From the NCBI RefSeq assembly GCF_014174515.1, contig NZ_JACJUG010000025.1, positions 1-64,000 of the forward strand: a stretch of DNA of 64,000 nucleotides, written 5' to 3'. The notes beneath the pieces were generated by a model that worked only from the letters and a program-made list of their open reading frames with translations, made no database searches and was not told the DNA's origin. Of the stretch, positions 57,148 through 64,000 are shown piece by piece. This DNA is from Mitsuaria sp. WAJ17 (GTDB taxonomy: Bacteria > Pseudomonadota > Gammaproteobacteria > Burkholderiales > Burkholderiaceae_C). The translations under genes and the position numbers were made by a program. How positions within the stretch are numbered: position 1 is the first letter of the stretch; the number at the start of each line of letters is the position of its first letter.

Positions 57148-57419
57148 TTACTCCCATTTGTCCGCATAATTCACCGACGGACCCTGCGGCGATTGGCCAG
57201 AAACAGCCAATTCCTGGGCAGCCTCCCTCAAGAGCATTGAATCTGAGGCATCGCCCCTTATTTCCAGAACAAAGCCAACCGCCGCTCAGTTTGCAATATT
57301 GAGGACCCGGTTGCTTACGCAAATGATTGCAGGCGCCTGAGGGGAAAGTGCTTGACTCTGTCGTGCAAAATTACCGCCGCAACGCGGATGCCACGCACTG
57401 GAGATGCGCCATCAATCAT
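57148..57419 (-). pseudogene. Broken small ORF just upstream of the microcin-like gene
   Basis: The minus strand carries a protein-like frame ending at TAA 57150-57148, whose end overlaps the ribosome-binding site of the next gene. Its pieces are PAIICVSNRVLNIAN, a TGA at 57288-57286, then AAVGFVLEIRGDASDS, MLLREAAQELAVSGQ and SVNYADKWE. An ATG at 57419 reads in a different frame (IDGASPVRGIRVAAVI), implying a frameshift as well. The segments IC-SNR...VLEIRGDAS loosely resemble ICDSRT...VVEISSAAD of the microcin-like gene, so it may be a diverged duplicate or an immunity gene. The start is uncertain. Confidence 0.35.
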
Positions 57420-57433
57420 CCAGGCTTTACAGA

Positions 57434-57463
57434 CAAAGGCCCGACCAAATGGCCGGGCCTTTG
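57434..57463. terminator. Palindromic hairpin at the edge of the microcin region
   Basis: CAAAGGCCCG (57434-57443) and CGGGCCTTTG (57454-57463) form a perfect 10-bp stem with CCAAATGG symmetry inside. Only three Ts follow on either strand, so it is a weak bidirectional terminator at best. Confidence 0.45.
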
Positions 57464-57974
57464 CACTTTCTCCCCGAGCAGTGCCTGATGCACCGCGCGA
57501 TCCTCGTTGCTTTCTCTTCAGCCTGTGCGGCGCCTCTGTATCGAGCCGTCCGCCTTTGTTCGAGTAGCGGGAGGTTATCCCAGTTTCACGGGACAGCCAC
57601 CTGAAATATTTATCAGGTGCCGAAAGTCACTAGAGCGCCGATCTACCGAAGGGCCGCCACACCCGACGGAGGGTCCGGCGCCGCGAAGCAGATCTTCGAG
57701 CCCCGTACTTTTCCCTATTTCCAGAATCAGAGATCAAATCATTTCTCATTACGAGACTTTTCATGCAAATCAATGCCGCGCAAGCCAGCCATTGCGCAAA
57801 CTTAGAAAAGACACACCCCCCCTCTTTCCCTACACTCCCTCCCCGGCCCATACTGCAGCCACCCCCGGAAGGTCCGGCGGCCACAAGCCGCCAGCGCGAG
57901 TGCCTCCTGATGCGAGGTGCTGCCGGACCTGGTCCGCCCCCCTCTTCGGCACCCCCTCTCGGAGTACCCCTCGC
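57464..57974. other. Intergenic region upstream of the indolepyruvate oxidoreductase gene
   Basis: This 511-bp stretch lies between the decayed microcin region and the oxidoreductase start. It is AT-richer near 57600-57830 and must hold the promoter of the plus-strand gene. Open frames on the plus strand have no ribosome-binding sites and read through in mixed composition. No RNA family or repeat was recognised. Confidence 0.45.
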
Positions 57975-60900
57975 ATGAATGCACCGCTGCCCGAACACAT
58001 CCTGCGCGCGCTGGAAAAGGTCACCCTGGACGACAAGTACGCGCTCGATCGCGGGCGTGCCTTCATGAGCGGGGTGCAGGCCCTGGTGCGCCTGCCCATG
58101 CTGCAGCGCACGCGCGACGCGATGAACGGCCTGAACACCGCCGGCTTCGTCTCGGGCTACCGCGGCTCGCCGCTGGGCGGCTACGACCAGGCGCTGATGG
58201 CGGCCAAGAAGCACCTGGCCAAGCAGAACATCGTGTTCCAGCCCGGCGTCAACGAGGAGCTGGGCGCCACCGCCGTGTGGGGCACCCAGCAGTTGGACCT
58301 GTTCAAGGAGAAGGCCAAGTTCGACGGCGTCTTCGGCCTCTGGTACGGCAAGGGCCCGGGCGTGGACCGCTGCATCGACGTCTTCAAGCACGCCAACATG
58401 GCCGGCACGTCCAAGCACGGCGGCGTGATCGCCATCGCCGGTGACGACCACATCTCCAAGAGCTCCACCGCCGCCCACCAGAGTGACCACGTCTTCAAGG
58501 CCGCGGGCTTCCCGGTGTTCTTCCCATCCAGCGTGCAGGACATTCTGGACATGGGCCTGCACGCCATCGCCATGAGCCGCTTCTCGGGCCTGTGGTCCGG
58601 CATGAAGACCATCCAGGAGATCGTGGAGTCGGGCGCCAGCGTCAGCGTGGACCCGGACCGGGTCAACATCATTACGCCGGACGACTTCCCCATGCCCGCT
58701 GGCGGCCTGCACATCCGCTGGCCCGATCCGCCCCTGGATCAGGAAGCGCGGATGATGGACCACAAGTGGTACGCCGCCCTGGCCTATGTGCGCGCCAACA
58801 GGCTCAACTACAACGTCATCGCCACGCCCAACGACCGCCTGGGTCTGATCGCCTCGGGCAAGGCCTGGAATGACACCCGCCAGGCCCTGCACGACCTGGG
58901 CCTGGATGACGACACCTGCCGCCGTCTGGGCATCCGCCTGCACAAGGTCAATGTGGTGTGGCCGCTGGAAGCCAACATCACCCGCGACTTCGCGACCGGC
59001 CTGCAGGAGATCCTGGTCATCGAAGAGAAGCGCCAGGTCATCGAGTACCAGATCAAGGAGCAGCTCTACAACTGGCGCTCCGACGTGCGCCCGCATGTGC
59101 TGGGCAAGTTCGACGACGACGGCAAGAACGAAGAAGGCAGCGGCGGCGAATGGGGCCTGCCCAACCCGAGCAAAAACTGGCTGCTGCGCCCGCAGGCCGA
59201 CCTCACCCCGGCCATCATCGCCCGCGCCATCGCCAAGCGCCTGAAGAAGCTGGGCGTGGACGCCGACATCGCCGCCCGCCTGGACGCGCGCGTGGCCGTC
59301 ATCGACGCCAAGGAAAGCGCGCTGAAGGCCGAGGAGAAGGCCGCCGGCGGCGCCGACCGCACGCCCTGGTTCTGCTCCGGCTGCCCGCACAACACCTCCA
59401 CCCGCGTGCCCGAAGGCTCGCGCGCCGTGGGCGGCATCGGCTGCCACTACATGGTCACCTGGATGCCGGGCCGCAACACGGCCACCTTCACCCAGATGGG
59501 CGGCGAGGGCGTGCCCTGGACCGGCCAGCAGTGGTTCACCAACGAGAAGCACATCTTCTCGAACCTGGGCGACGGCACCTACTTCCACTCGGGCATCCTG
59601 GCCATCCGCCAGAGCATCGCCTCGGGCGTGAACATCACCTACAAGATCCTCTACAACGACGCCGTCGCCATGACCGGCGGCCAGCAGGTGGGCGAGCGCG
59701 CCGAAGGCCACACCGTGCTGCAGATCATGCAGAGCCTGATCTCCGAGGGCGTGAAGAAGCTGGTCATCGTCACCGACGAGCCCGAGAAGTACAACGGCGT
59801 GGCCCTGCTGGCCGGCGTCACCGTGCACCACCGTGACGAGCTGGACCGCATCCAGCGCGAGTTCCGCGAGATCGCCGGCACCACGGCCATCATCTATGAC
59901 CAGACCTGCGCCACCGAGAAGCGCCGCCGCCGCAAGCGCGGCAAGCTGGTCGATCCGGCCAAGCGCACCGTGATCAACGAGCTGGTCTGCGAAGGCTGCG
60001 GCGACTGCTCGATCCAGTCCAACTGCCTGTCCATCGAGCCCCTGGAGACCGACTTCGGCCGCAAGCGCCAGATCAACCAGAACACCTGCAACAAGGACTT
60101 CAGCTGCGTGAAGGGCTTCTGCCCGAGCTTCGTCACCATCGAAGGCGGTGAGCTGAAGAAGCCCAAGAAGGACAAGCGCGTGTCGCCCTTCGATGCCAAG
60201 CTGGGCACCCTGCCCGAGCCCACCATCCCCAATGCCACCGAGGCCTGGGGCATCGTGGTGGCCGGTGTGGGCGGCACGGGCGTGATCACCATCGGACAGC
60301 TGCTGGGCATGGCCGCCCACCTGGAGGGTAAGGGCGTCATCACGCAGGACGCAGCCGGCCTCGCGCAGAAGGGCGGCGCGACCTGGAGCCACATCCAGAT
60401 CGCCAACAAGGCCGAGGACATCCACTGCACCAAGGTCGGCACGGCCGAGGCGCAGCTGGTGATCGCCTGCGATTCCATCGTGGCCGCCAACAAGACCACG
60501 CTGGCCGTGATGCGTGAGGGCCGCACCTTCGTCGCGCTCAACACCCATGGTTCGCCCACCGCGACCCTGGTGAACAACGCCGACTGGTCCTTCCCCGGCG
60601 CCTCCTGCGAGGCCGCCGTGGCCAAGGCCGTGGGCGCCGAGCACTTCCGCGCCTTCGACGCGGAAGACGTGGCCGTCAAGCTGCTGGGCGACTCGCTCTA
60701 CACCAACCCGCTGATGCTGGGCTATGCCTGGCAGCAGGGCCGCATCCCGCTGAGCTACGCGGCCCTGATGCGGGCCATCGAGCTCAACGGCGTCCAGATC
60801 GACAACAACAAGGCCGCCTTCGAGTGGGGCCGCCGCTGCGCGCATGACCTCGCTTCCGTGCAGTCGCTCTTTGCCGCCCAGCAGGTGATCAACATCGTCA

Positions 60901-61538
60901 AGCGCGACAGCCTGGACGAGATGATCGCCAAGCGCGTGGCCTTCCTGACGGACTACCAGAACGCCGCCTACGCCGCGCAATACCAGGCCTTCATCGACAA
61001 GGTTCGCGCGGCCGAGAAGCCGCTCAACAGCACGCGCCTGTCCGAGGCCGTGGCCCGCTATCTGTTCAAGCTGATGGCCTACAAGGACGAATACGAGGTC
61101 GCCCGCCTGCACAGCGACAAGAAGTTCGTCGAGAAGATCGCCTCGCAGTTCGAGGGCGACTACAAGATCGTCCACCACCTGGCCCCGCCCCTACTGGCCA
61201 AGAAGAACGAGAAGGGCGAGCTGATCAAGCAGCAGATGGGCGCCTGGGTCCGCCCGGCCTTCGGCGTGCTGGCCAAATTGAAGGGCCTGCGCGGCACGGC
61301 GCTGGACATCTTCGGCTACACCGCCGAGCGCAAGATGGAGCGCCAGCTGATCCAGGACTACCGCGCCAGCATCGAGCAGCTCCTGGCCAAGGGCCTGACG
61401 GCCGAGCGCCTGGCCCTGGCCGCGGACATCGCCCGCATCCCCGAAGAGATTCGCGGCTACGGCCATGTGAAGGAGCGCCATGTGCATGCCGCCCGCGCCA
61501 AGTGGGACGGACTGCTGAAACAGTGGCAGGCCGCCTGA
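57975..61538 (+). CDS. Indolepyruvate ferredoxin oxidoreductase, fused subunits
   Basis: This enzyme oxidatively decarboxylates aryl pyruvates from aromatic amino acids to aryl-acetyl-CoA, reducing ferredoxin. The 1187-aa chain fuses the alpha (IorA) and gamma/beta (IorB) parts. It includes an N-terminal pyruvate-oxidoreductase region (GFVSGYRGSPLGGYDQAL), a ThDP-binding region (NLGDGTYFHSGILA and NDAVAMTGGQ), a ferredoxin-like Cys cluster (CEGCGDCSIQSNC, about residues 671-684; second set NTCNKDFSCVKGFCPS) and a C-terminal gamma domain (VAGVGGTGVITIGQLLGMAA). The ATG at 57975 follows GGAG at 11 nt; earlier starts add unlikely sequence. It is monocistronic with a terminator at 61565. Confidence 0.95.
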   Translation: MNAPLPEHILRALEKVTLDDKYALDRGRAFMSGVQALVRLPMLQRTRDAMNGLNTAGFVSGYRGSPLGGYDQALMAAKKHLAKQNIVFQPGVNEELGATAVWGTQQLDLFKEKAKFDGVFGLWYGKGPGVDRCIDVFKHANMAGTSKHGGVIAIAGDDHISKSSTAAHQSDHVFKAAGFPVFFPSSVQDILDMGLHAIAMSRFSGLWSGMKTIQEIVESGASVSVDPDRVNIITPDDFPMPAGGLHIRWPDPPLDQEARMMDHKWYAALAYVRANRLNYNVIATPNDRLGLIASGKAWNDTRQALHDLGLDDDTCRRLGIRLHKVNVVWPLEANITRDFATGLQEILVIEEKRQVIEYQIKEQLYNWRSDVRPHVLGKFDDDGKNEEGSGGEWGLPNPSKNWLLRPQADLTPAIIARAIAKRLKKLGVDADIAARLDARVAVIDAKESALKAEEKAAGGADRTPWFCSGCPHNTSTRVPEGSRAVGGIGCHYMVTWMPGRNTATFTQMGGEGVPWTGQQWFTNEKHIFSNLGDGTYFHSGILAIRQSIASGVNITYKILYNDAVAMTGGQQVGERAEGHTVLQIMQSLISEGVKKLVIVTDEPEKYNGVALLAGVTVHHRDELDRIQREFREIAGTTAIIYDQTCATEKRRRRKRGKLVDPAKRTVINELVCEGCGDCSIQSNCLSIEPLETDFGRKRQINQNTCNKDFSCVKGFCPSFVTIEGGELKKPKKDKRVSPFDAKLGTLPEPTIPNATEAWGIVVAGVGGTGVITIGQLLGMAAHLEGKGVITQDAAGLAQKGGATWSHIQIANKAEDIHCTKVGTAEAQLVIACDSIVAANKTTLAVMREGRTFVALNTHGSPTATLVNNADWSFPGASCEAAVAKAVGAEHFRAFDAEDVAVKLLGDSLYTNPLMLGYAWQQGRIPLSYAALMRAIELNGVQIDNNKAAFEWGRRCAHDLASVQSLFAAQQVINIVKRDSLDEMIAKRVAFLTDYQNAAYAAQYQAFIDKVRAAEKPLNSTRLSEAVARYLFKLMAYKDEYEVARLHSDKKFVEKIASQFEGDYKIVHHLAPPLLAKKNEKGELIKQQMGAWVRPAFGVLAKLKGLRGTALDIFGYTAERKMERQLIQDYRASIEQLLAKGLTAERLALAADIARIPEEIRGYGHVKERHVHAARAKWDGLLKQWQAA

Positions 61539-61564
61539 TCCCCCCGGGCCTGCCCCATGAAAGA

Positions 61565-61597
61565 AGCCCGCAGGCCGGAAGGCCTGCGGGCTTTGTC
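61565..61597 (+). terminator. Intrinsic terminator of the oxidoreductase gene
   Basis: A 13-bp stem (AAGCCCGCAGGCC and its complement) closes a GGAA tetraloop and is followed by TTGTCTT, 26 nt after the stop codon. Confidence 0.88.
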
Positions 61598-61613
61598 TTG
61601 GGTGGGGACGCGA

Positions 61614-63221
61614 TCAGCGCGGCAGGTGGAAGGCGTTGCTGCGCACGGGCGAGCGCTTGAGCGTGAGCGCCACGTCACCATCGCGCGGCTTCGCGCTGGC
61701 CGGGCGCATGCCCGGGACCTGGGCCGGGCAGCGGCCGCTGATGCGGTGCTCCAGGGCGGCCGCCAGCATGGCCTCGCCCGGGTTGGACAGCTCGTGGCCG
61801 AGGTCGTCCGCCACCACGCAGCCGGGCAGGCCGGTCGCGCCGTTGCCGGCGGGCACGAAGCCGTCGGCATAGTCGCCGAAGCCCTTGTGGTTGACCCCGC
61901 CGAACTCGATCGGGAAATAGGAGTTGCCGCAGTTGTCCTTGGCGGTGAAGCCATAGGGCTTGCCGCAGGTCTTACCACCGATCAGCACCACCTCCACGTC
62001 CACGCCGCGCAGGCCGTTGATGAATGCCTCGCTGGCCGAGCAGGTGCCGCTTTGCGCCAGCACATAGACGCGCCTGAGGTTCAGCACGGGCAGCGGTCGC
62101 TCGGAAGTGCACTGGAAGCTGGCGTTGAGCAGGCAGGAGACGCTGTAGAAGGGCGTGGTGCCGCCTTCCTTGGCCTGGCGCAGGCTGTTGTAGCGGCTGC
62201 GCTCGAAGTCCTTGCCGCTGGTCTGCTGCGAGCCGGCGACCATATAGGCCAGCTGCGAGGCCATGAAGAGCAGGCCGCCGCCGTTGTAGCGCAGGTCCAC
62301 CACCAGGTCGGAGACACCGGCCTGCTGGAAACGCGTCATGGCATCGATCAGCTGGATCTCGCCCTTGGCAATGTGGGTGTTGAAGACGAGGTGGCCCACC
62401 TTCCTGCCATCTGTGCCGGTCAGCACCTCGTCCAGGGTCACCGGCTGGGTCTCGACTTCGGCACTGAGCAGGCTCACCTGCACGTTCTGCCCACCGGCAC
62501 GGCTGAAGCTGAAATCGAAGCGCTTGTTCAGCTGGTCGGGGCTCATCATGTCGTTGAGCGCATCGATGCCGGCGCGCTCATTGCTGTCGGCGGACACGCC
62601 ATTCACCGTGAGCAGGGTATCCCCCCGCTGCAGGCCGGCGCGCTGCGCGGGGCTGCCGGGCATCACGTAGGCGATGCGGATGCCGCGCGGCGGCGTCGGA
62701 GAGGCGATGGTCCATTCGATGCCGAAGCCCGCGTCCACGCCGGCCTGGGTCATCTGCACCCACTTCGCCGTGGGGATCATGAAGCTGAAGCGGTCCTGGC
62801 GTGCGCCGCTGGCCGTCAGCACTGGGCTGCGCAGGGCGTCGAAATAGGCTGCCAGGGAGCCCTGTACATCGGCCGTGTTGCTAAAGGGCGCGGCGCTGGC
62901 GTTGACGTTGGGCACGGACTCGCGCCACAAGTAGGCCTCGTCGAAGTACGAGCGCATCCAGCGTTTCTCCTGGCTGAGGCTGCCGTTGCGGTTGCCGGCC
63001 GGGGCCTGCGCATTCTCCGGCGCGCACTGCTGGGCGTACGTGGCGCTGGGCTTCAGGGGCTCGCTGGGGGGGGTGCTGGGTGTGCTGGGCGTCGAGTTGT
63101 CCGAAGGCACGTTGCCGAAAACCGGCGCCCCCGCATTGGAACCGCCACCGCCACAGGCGCTCAGCAGCGCGCAGGCACCCAGGACGGCGCCAAGGGCCGC
63201 CCCATTCCATCGTGTATTCAT
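61614..63221 (-). CDS. S41-family (C-terminal processing) peptidase, lipoprotein
   Basis: The 535-aa product has a lipobox (LLSAC, Cys about residue 23) followed by a Gly/Ser/Pro/Thr-rich spacer, an N-terminal helical part, a PDZ domain at about 185-265 (GIRIAYVMPGSPAQRAGLQRGDTLLTVNG) and an S41 peptidase core. The core shows DLVVDLRYNGGG, the nucleophile in SGTCSASEAFINGLRG and the Lys in GGKTCGKPYG. It has several paired cysteines (VSCLLNASFQC, CGKPYGFTAKDNC) expected of a periplasmic enzyme. The ATG at 63221 follows GGAGG by 4-5 nt; an upstream start at 63359 lacks these. It is convergent with the oxidoreductase gene. Confidence 0.9.
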   Translation of the reverse strand: MNTRWNGAALGAVLGACALLSACGGGGSNAGAPVFGNVPSDNSTPSTPSTPPSEPLKPSATYAQQCAPENAQAPAGNRNGSLSQEKRWMRSYFDEAYLWRESVPNVNASAAPFSNTADVQGSLAAYFDALRSPVLTASGARQDRFSFMIPTAKWVQMTQAGVDAGFGIEWTIASPTPPRGIRIAYVMPGSPAQRAGLQRGDTLLTVNGVSADSNERAGIDALNDMMSPDQLNKRFDFSFSRAGGQNVQVSLLSAEVETQPVTLDEVLTGTDGRKVGHLVFNTHIAKGEIQLIDAMTRFQQAGVSDLVVDLRYNGGGLLFMASQLAYMVAGSQQTSGKDFERSRYNSLRQAKEGGTTPFYSVSCLLNASFQCTSERPLPVLNLRRVYVLAQSGTCSASEAFINGLRGVDVEVVLIGGKTCGKPYGFTAKDNCGNSYFPIEFGGVNHKGFGDYADGFVPAGNGATGLPGCVVADDLGHELSNPGEAMLAAALEHRISGRCPAQVPGMRPASAKPRDGDVALTLKRSPVRSNAFHLPR

Positions 63222-63542
63222 CCATCCTCCTCGTGCGGGGTGATCTGAGTCACCTGACACCGGGTTTGCATCATCAGCGGCGAGGATCGCCGCACAAAAC
63301 CCGCGATTTGACACCGCAGCCTGGCCATGCACCCGGCCTTGCGGGCGGCAAACGCACAATTACCCGAGCCGGCGTGCTGGACTGCACGGGTTTTCGCCAA
63401 GGGGGATGCCCCTGAGCAGCAATCTGCGGCAACAAAGCGGGCGCGCGGGGCGGCTACGCTGCAGGCTTTCGCCGGGACCCTGGGGAGGAGTCCCGCCGTG
63501 CCCCCGTCCGCGGGGCTTCCGATGACCGGAGGAGTCGTCCCA
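63222..63542. other. Divergent promoter region between two lipoprotein genes
   Basis: This 321-bp gap separates the S41 peptidase gene (minus) from the Ig-like lipoprotein gene (plus) and must hold both promoters. No clear -35/-10 pair, operator dyad or small gene was seen. Two open frames on the minus strand have no ribosome-binding sites. Confidence 0.4.
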
Positions 63543-64000
63543 ATGAATCAGACCACGAGCCGGCAGCGCCGGCTGCCCCTGGTCCTGCTGCTGGCAGGCC
63601 TGCTCGCCCTTGGTGCCTGTGGCTCGGGCGACACCACCGTCGCCCCTGCCCTGCAGGCCAGGGACGACAGTGCCACGGTGGACAACGGCGGCGCCCTGTT
63701 GATCGACGTGCTGGCCAACGACCAGGGCCAGGGCTTGGTGCTGGACAGCGTGCAGCCGCCCGGCCTGGGCCAGGCCAGCATCGAGGGCGGAAAGATCCGC
63801 TACACGCCAGGCACCAACGCCCTGGGCCAGGACCGCTTCACCTACCAGGTGCACGACGCACAGGGGATCACGCAGCAGGCCACGGTGTCGCTGACCCTGC
63901 GCCGCGAGCTGCAATTGGAGGGTCAGGTCTTGCTGGACGGCCAGGGGCAGCCGCGCCGCAGCCTGGAGCTGCTGTCCGGCGAGCAAGCCCTGGCCAGTGC
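63543..64000 (+). CDS. Lipoprotein with Ig/cadherin-like repeat (3' end outside window)
   Basis: The visible 152 residues start with a lipoprotein signal (PLVLLLAGLLALGAC, Cys about residue 25), placing the protein in the outer membrane or periplasm. Residues about 38-118 form one bacterial Ig/cadherin-like domain of the tandem-95 type: ARDDSATVDNGGALLIDVLANDQG, IRYTPGTNALGQDRFTYQVHD and ATVSLTLR. A second domain begins near QLEGQVLLDGQGQP. Such proteins are adhesins or surface-exposed fibres. The ATG at 63543 follows GGAGGAG. The rest lies outside the window, so length and C-terminal anchoring are unknown. Confidence 0.8.
   Translation, partial: MNQTTSRQRRLPLVLLLAGLLALGACGSGDTTVAPALQARDDSATVDNGGALLIDVLANDQGQGLVLDSVQPPGLGQASIEGGKIRYTPGTNALGQDRFTYQVHDAQGITQQATVSLTLRRELQLEGQVLLDGQGQPRRSLELLSGEQALAS

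Noticed and set aside
57131..57322. Minus-strand Cys/Gly-rich 63-aa frame with an LSGG segment, looking like a second peptide precursor
   Set aside because: Its leader lacks the Glu/Leu positions of double-glycine leaders, it has no ribosome-binding site, and it runs through the start of the microcin-like gene in another frame.
57630..61178. 1182-aa minus-strand open frame opposite the indolepyruvate oxidoreductase
   Set aside because: It is a shadow of a fully convincing plus-strand gene.

Overview
The window is high-GC DNA (most genes look close to 70% GC) with dense, mostly bidirectional gene pairs. Gene content points to a betaproteobacterium of the order Burkholderiales, something like the Roseateles/Rubrivivax/Leptothrix group: a T6SS cluster with tagF, an OmpA-BON protein and an M15 peptidase, many LysR regulators, a fused IorAB-type indolepyruvate oxidoreductase, GTP-type pckG and nadC. 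This placement is inferred from gene families, not from a marker gene. No rRNA, tRNA or CRISPR array was seen.

Layout. (1) 1-12.9 kb is part of a type VI secretion cluster: a truncated TPR lipoprotein, tssJ-tssK-tssL, a divergent single-pass membrane protein of unknown function, an M15 peptidase, tssM, tagF, an OmpA-BON protein and a convergent tssA. The sheath, tube, baseplate and ATPase genes (tssB, C, E, F, G, H, hcp, vgrG) are not in the window and probably lie to the left. (2) 13-31 kb is chromosomal housekeeping and accessory metabolism: pckG, small secreted or helical proteins, LysR regulators, two UPF0149 proteins, UspA, argP/dadA, a YegD-like Hsp70, a secreted S9 peptidase, an NAD(P)H oxidoreductase followed by a candidate structured RNA, and mmsA with its LysR. 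(3) 31-43 kb carries signalling and envelope genes: three diguanylate cyclases in 4 kb, an MCP, rlpA, a FAH-family/nadC pair and an RDD-ClpP-like fusion. (4) 43-50 kb holds an orphan periplasmic binding protein followed by a 24-nt tandem repeat, a ZntB/CorA transporter, sbtA with a divergent LysR, a lipocalin and a NIPSNAP-ABM-ArsR operon.

(5) 50.4-57.5 kb is the most unusual part. All genes lie on the minus strand, and the upstream end is visibly AT-richer and partly decayed. It encodes a complete two-component bacteriocin exporter (an ABC transporter with an N-terminal C39 peptidase having a full Gln/Cys/His/Asp set, plus a 4-nt-overlapping HlyD/CvaA adaptor), a broken alpha/beta hydrolase, a secreted TraB/GumN protein and, not previously obvious because its reading frame is interrupted, a peptide gene at 57144-56836. 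That gene starts with a colicin-V-type double-glycine leader (MRVLDFNEIRYIAGG; the ColV leader as I recall it is MRTLTLNELDSVSGG). Its frame has an amber codon after residue 32 and then continues to 102 residues, followed by an intrinsic terminator. I read this as a class II microcin locus whose precursor is inactivated or makes only a short peptide, while the export machinery is intact.

(6) 57.9-64 kb contains the fused indolepyruvate ferredoxin oxidoreductase, a lipoprotein S41 protease and the start of an Ig/cadherin-like lipoprotein that runs off the window.
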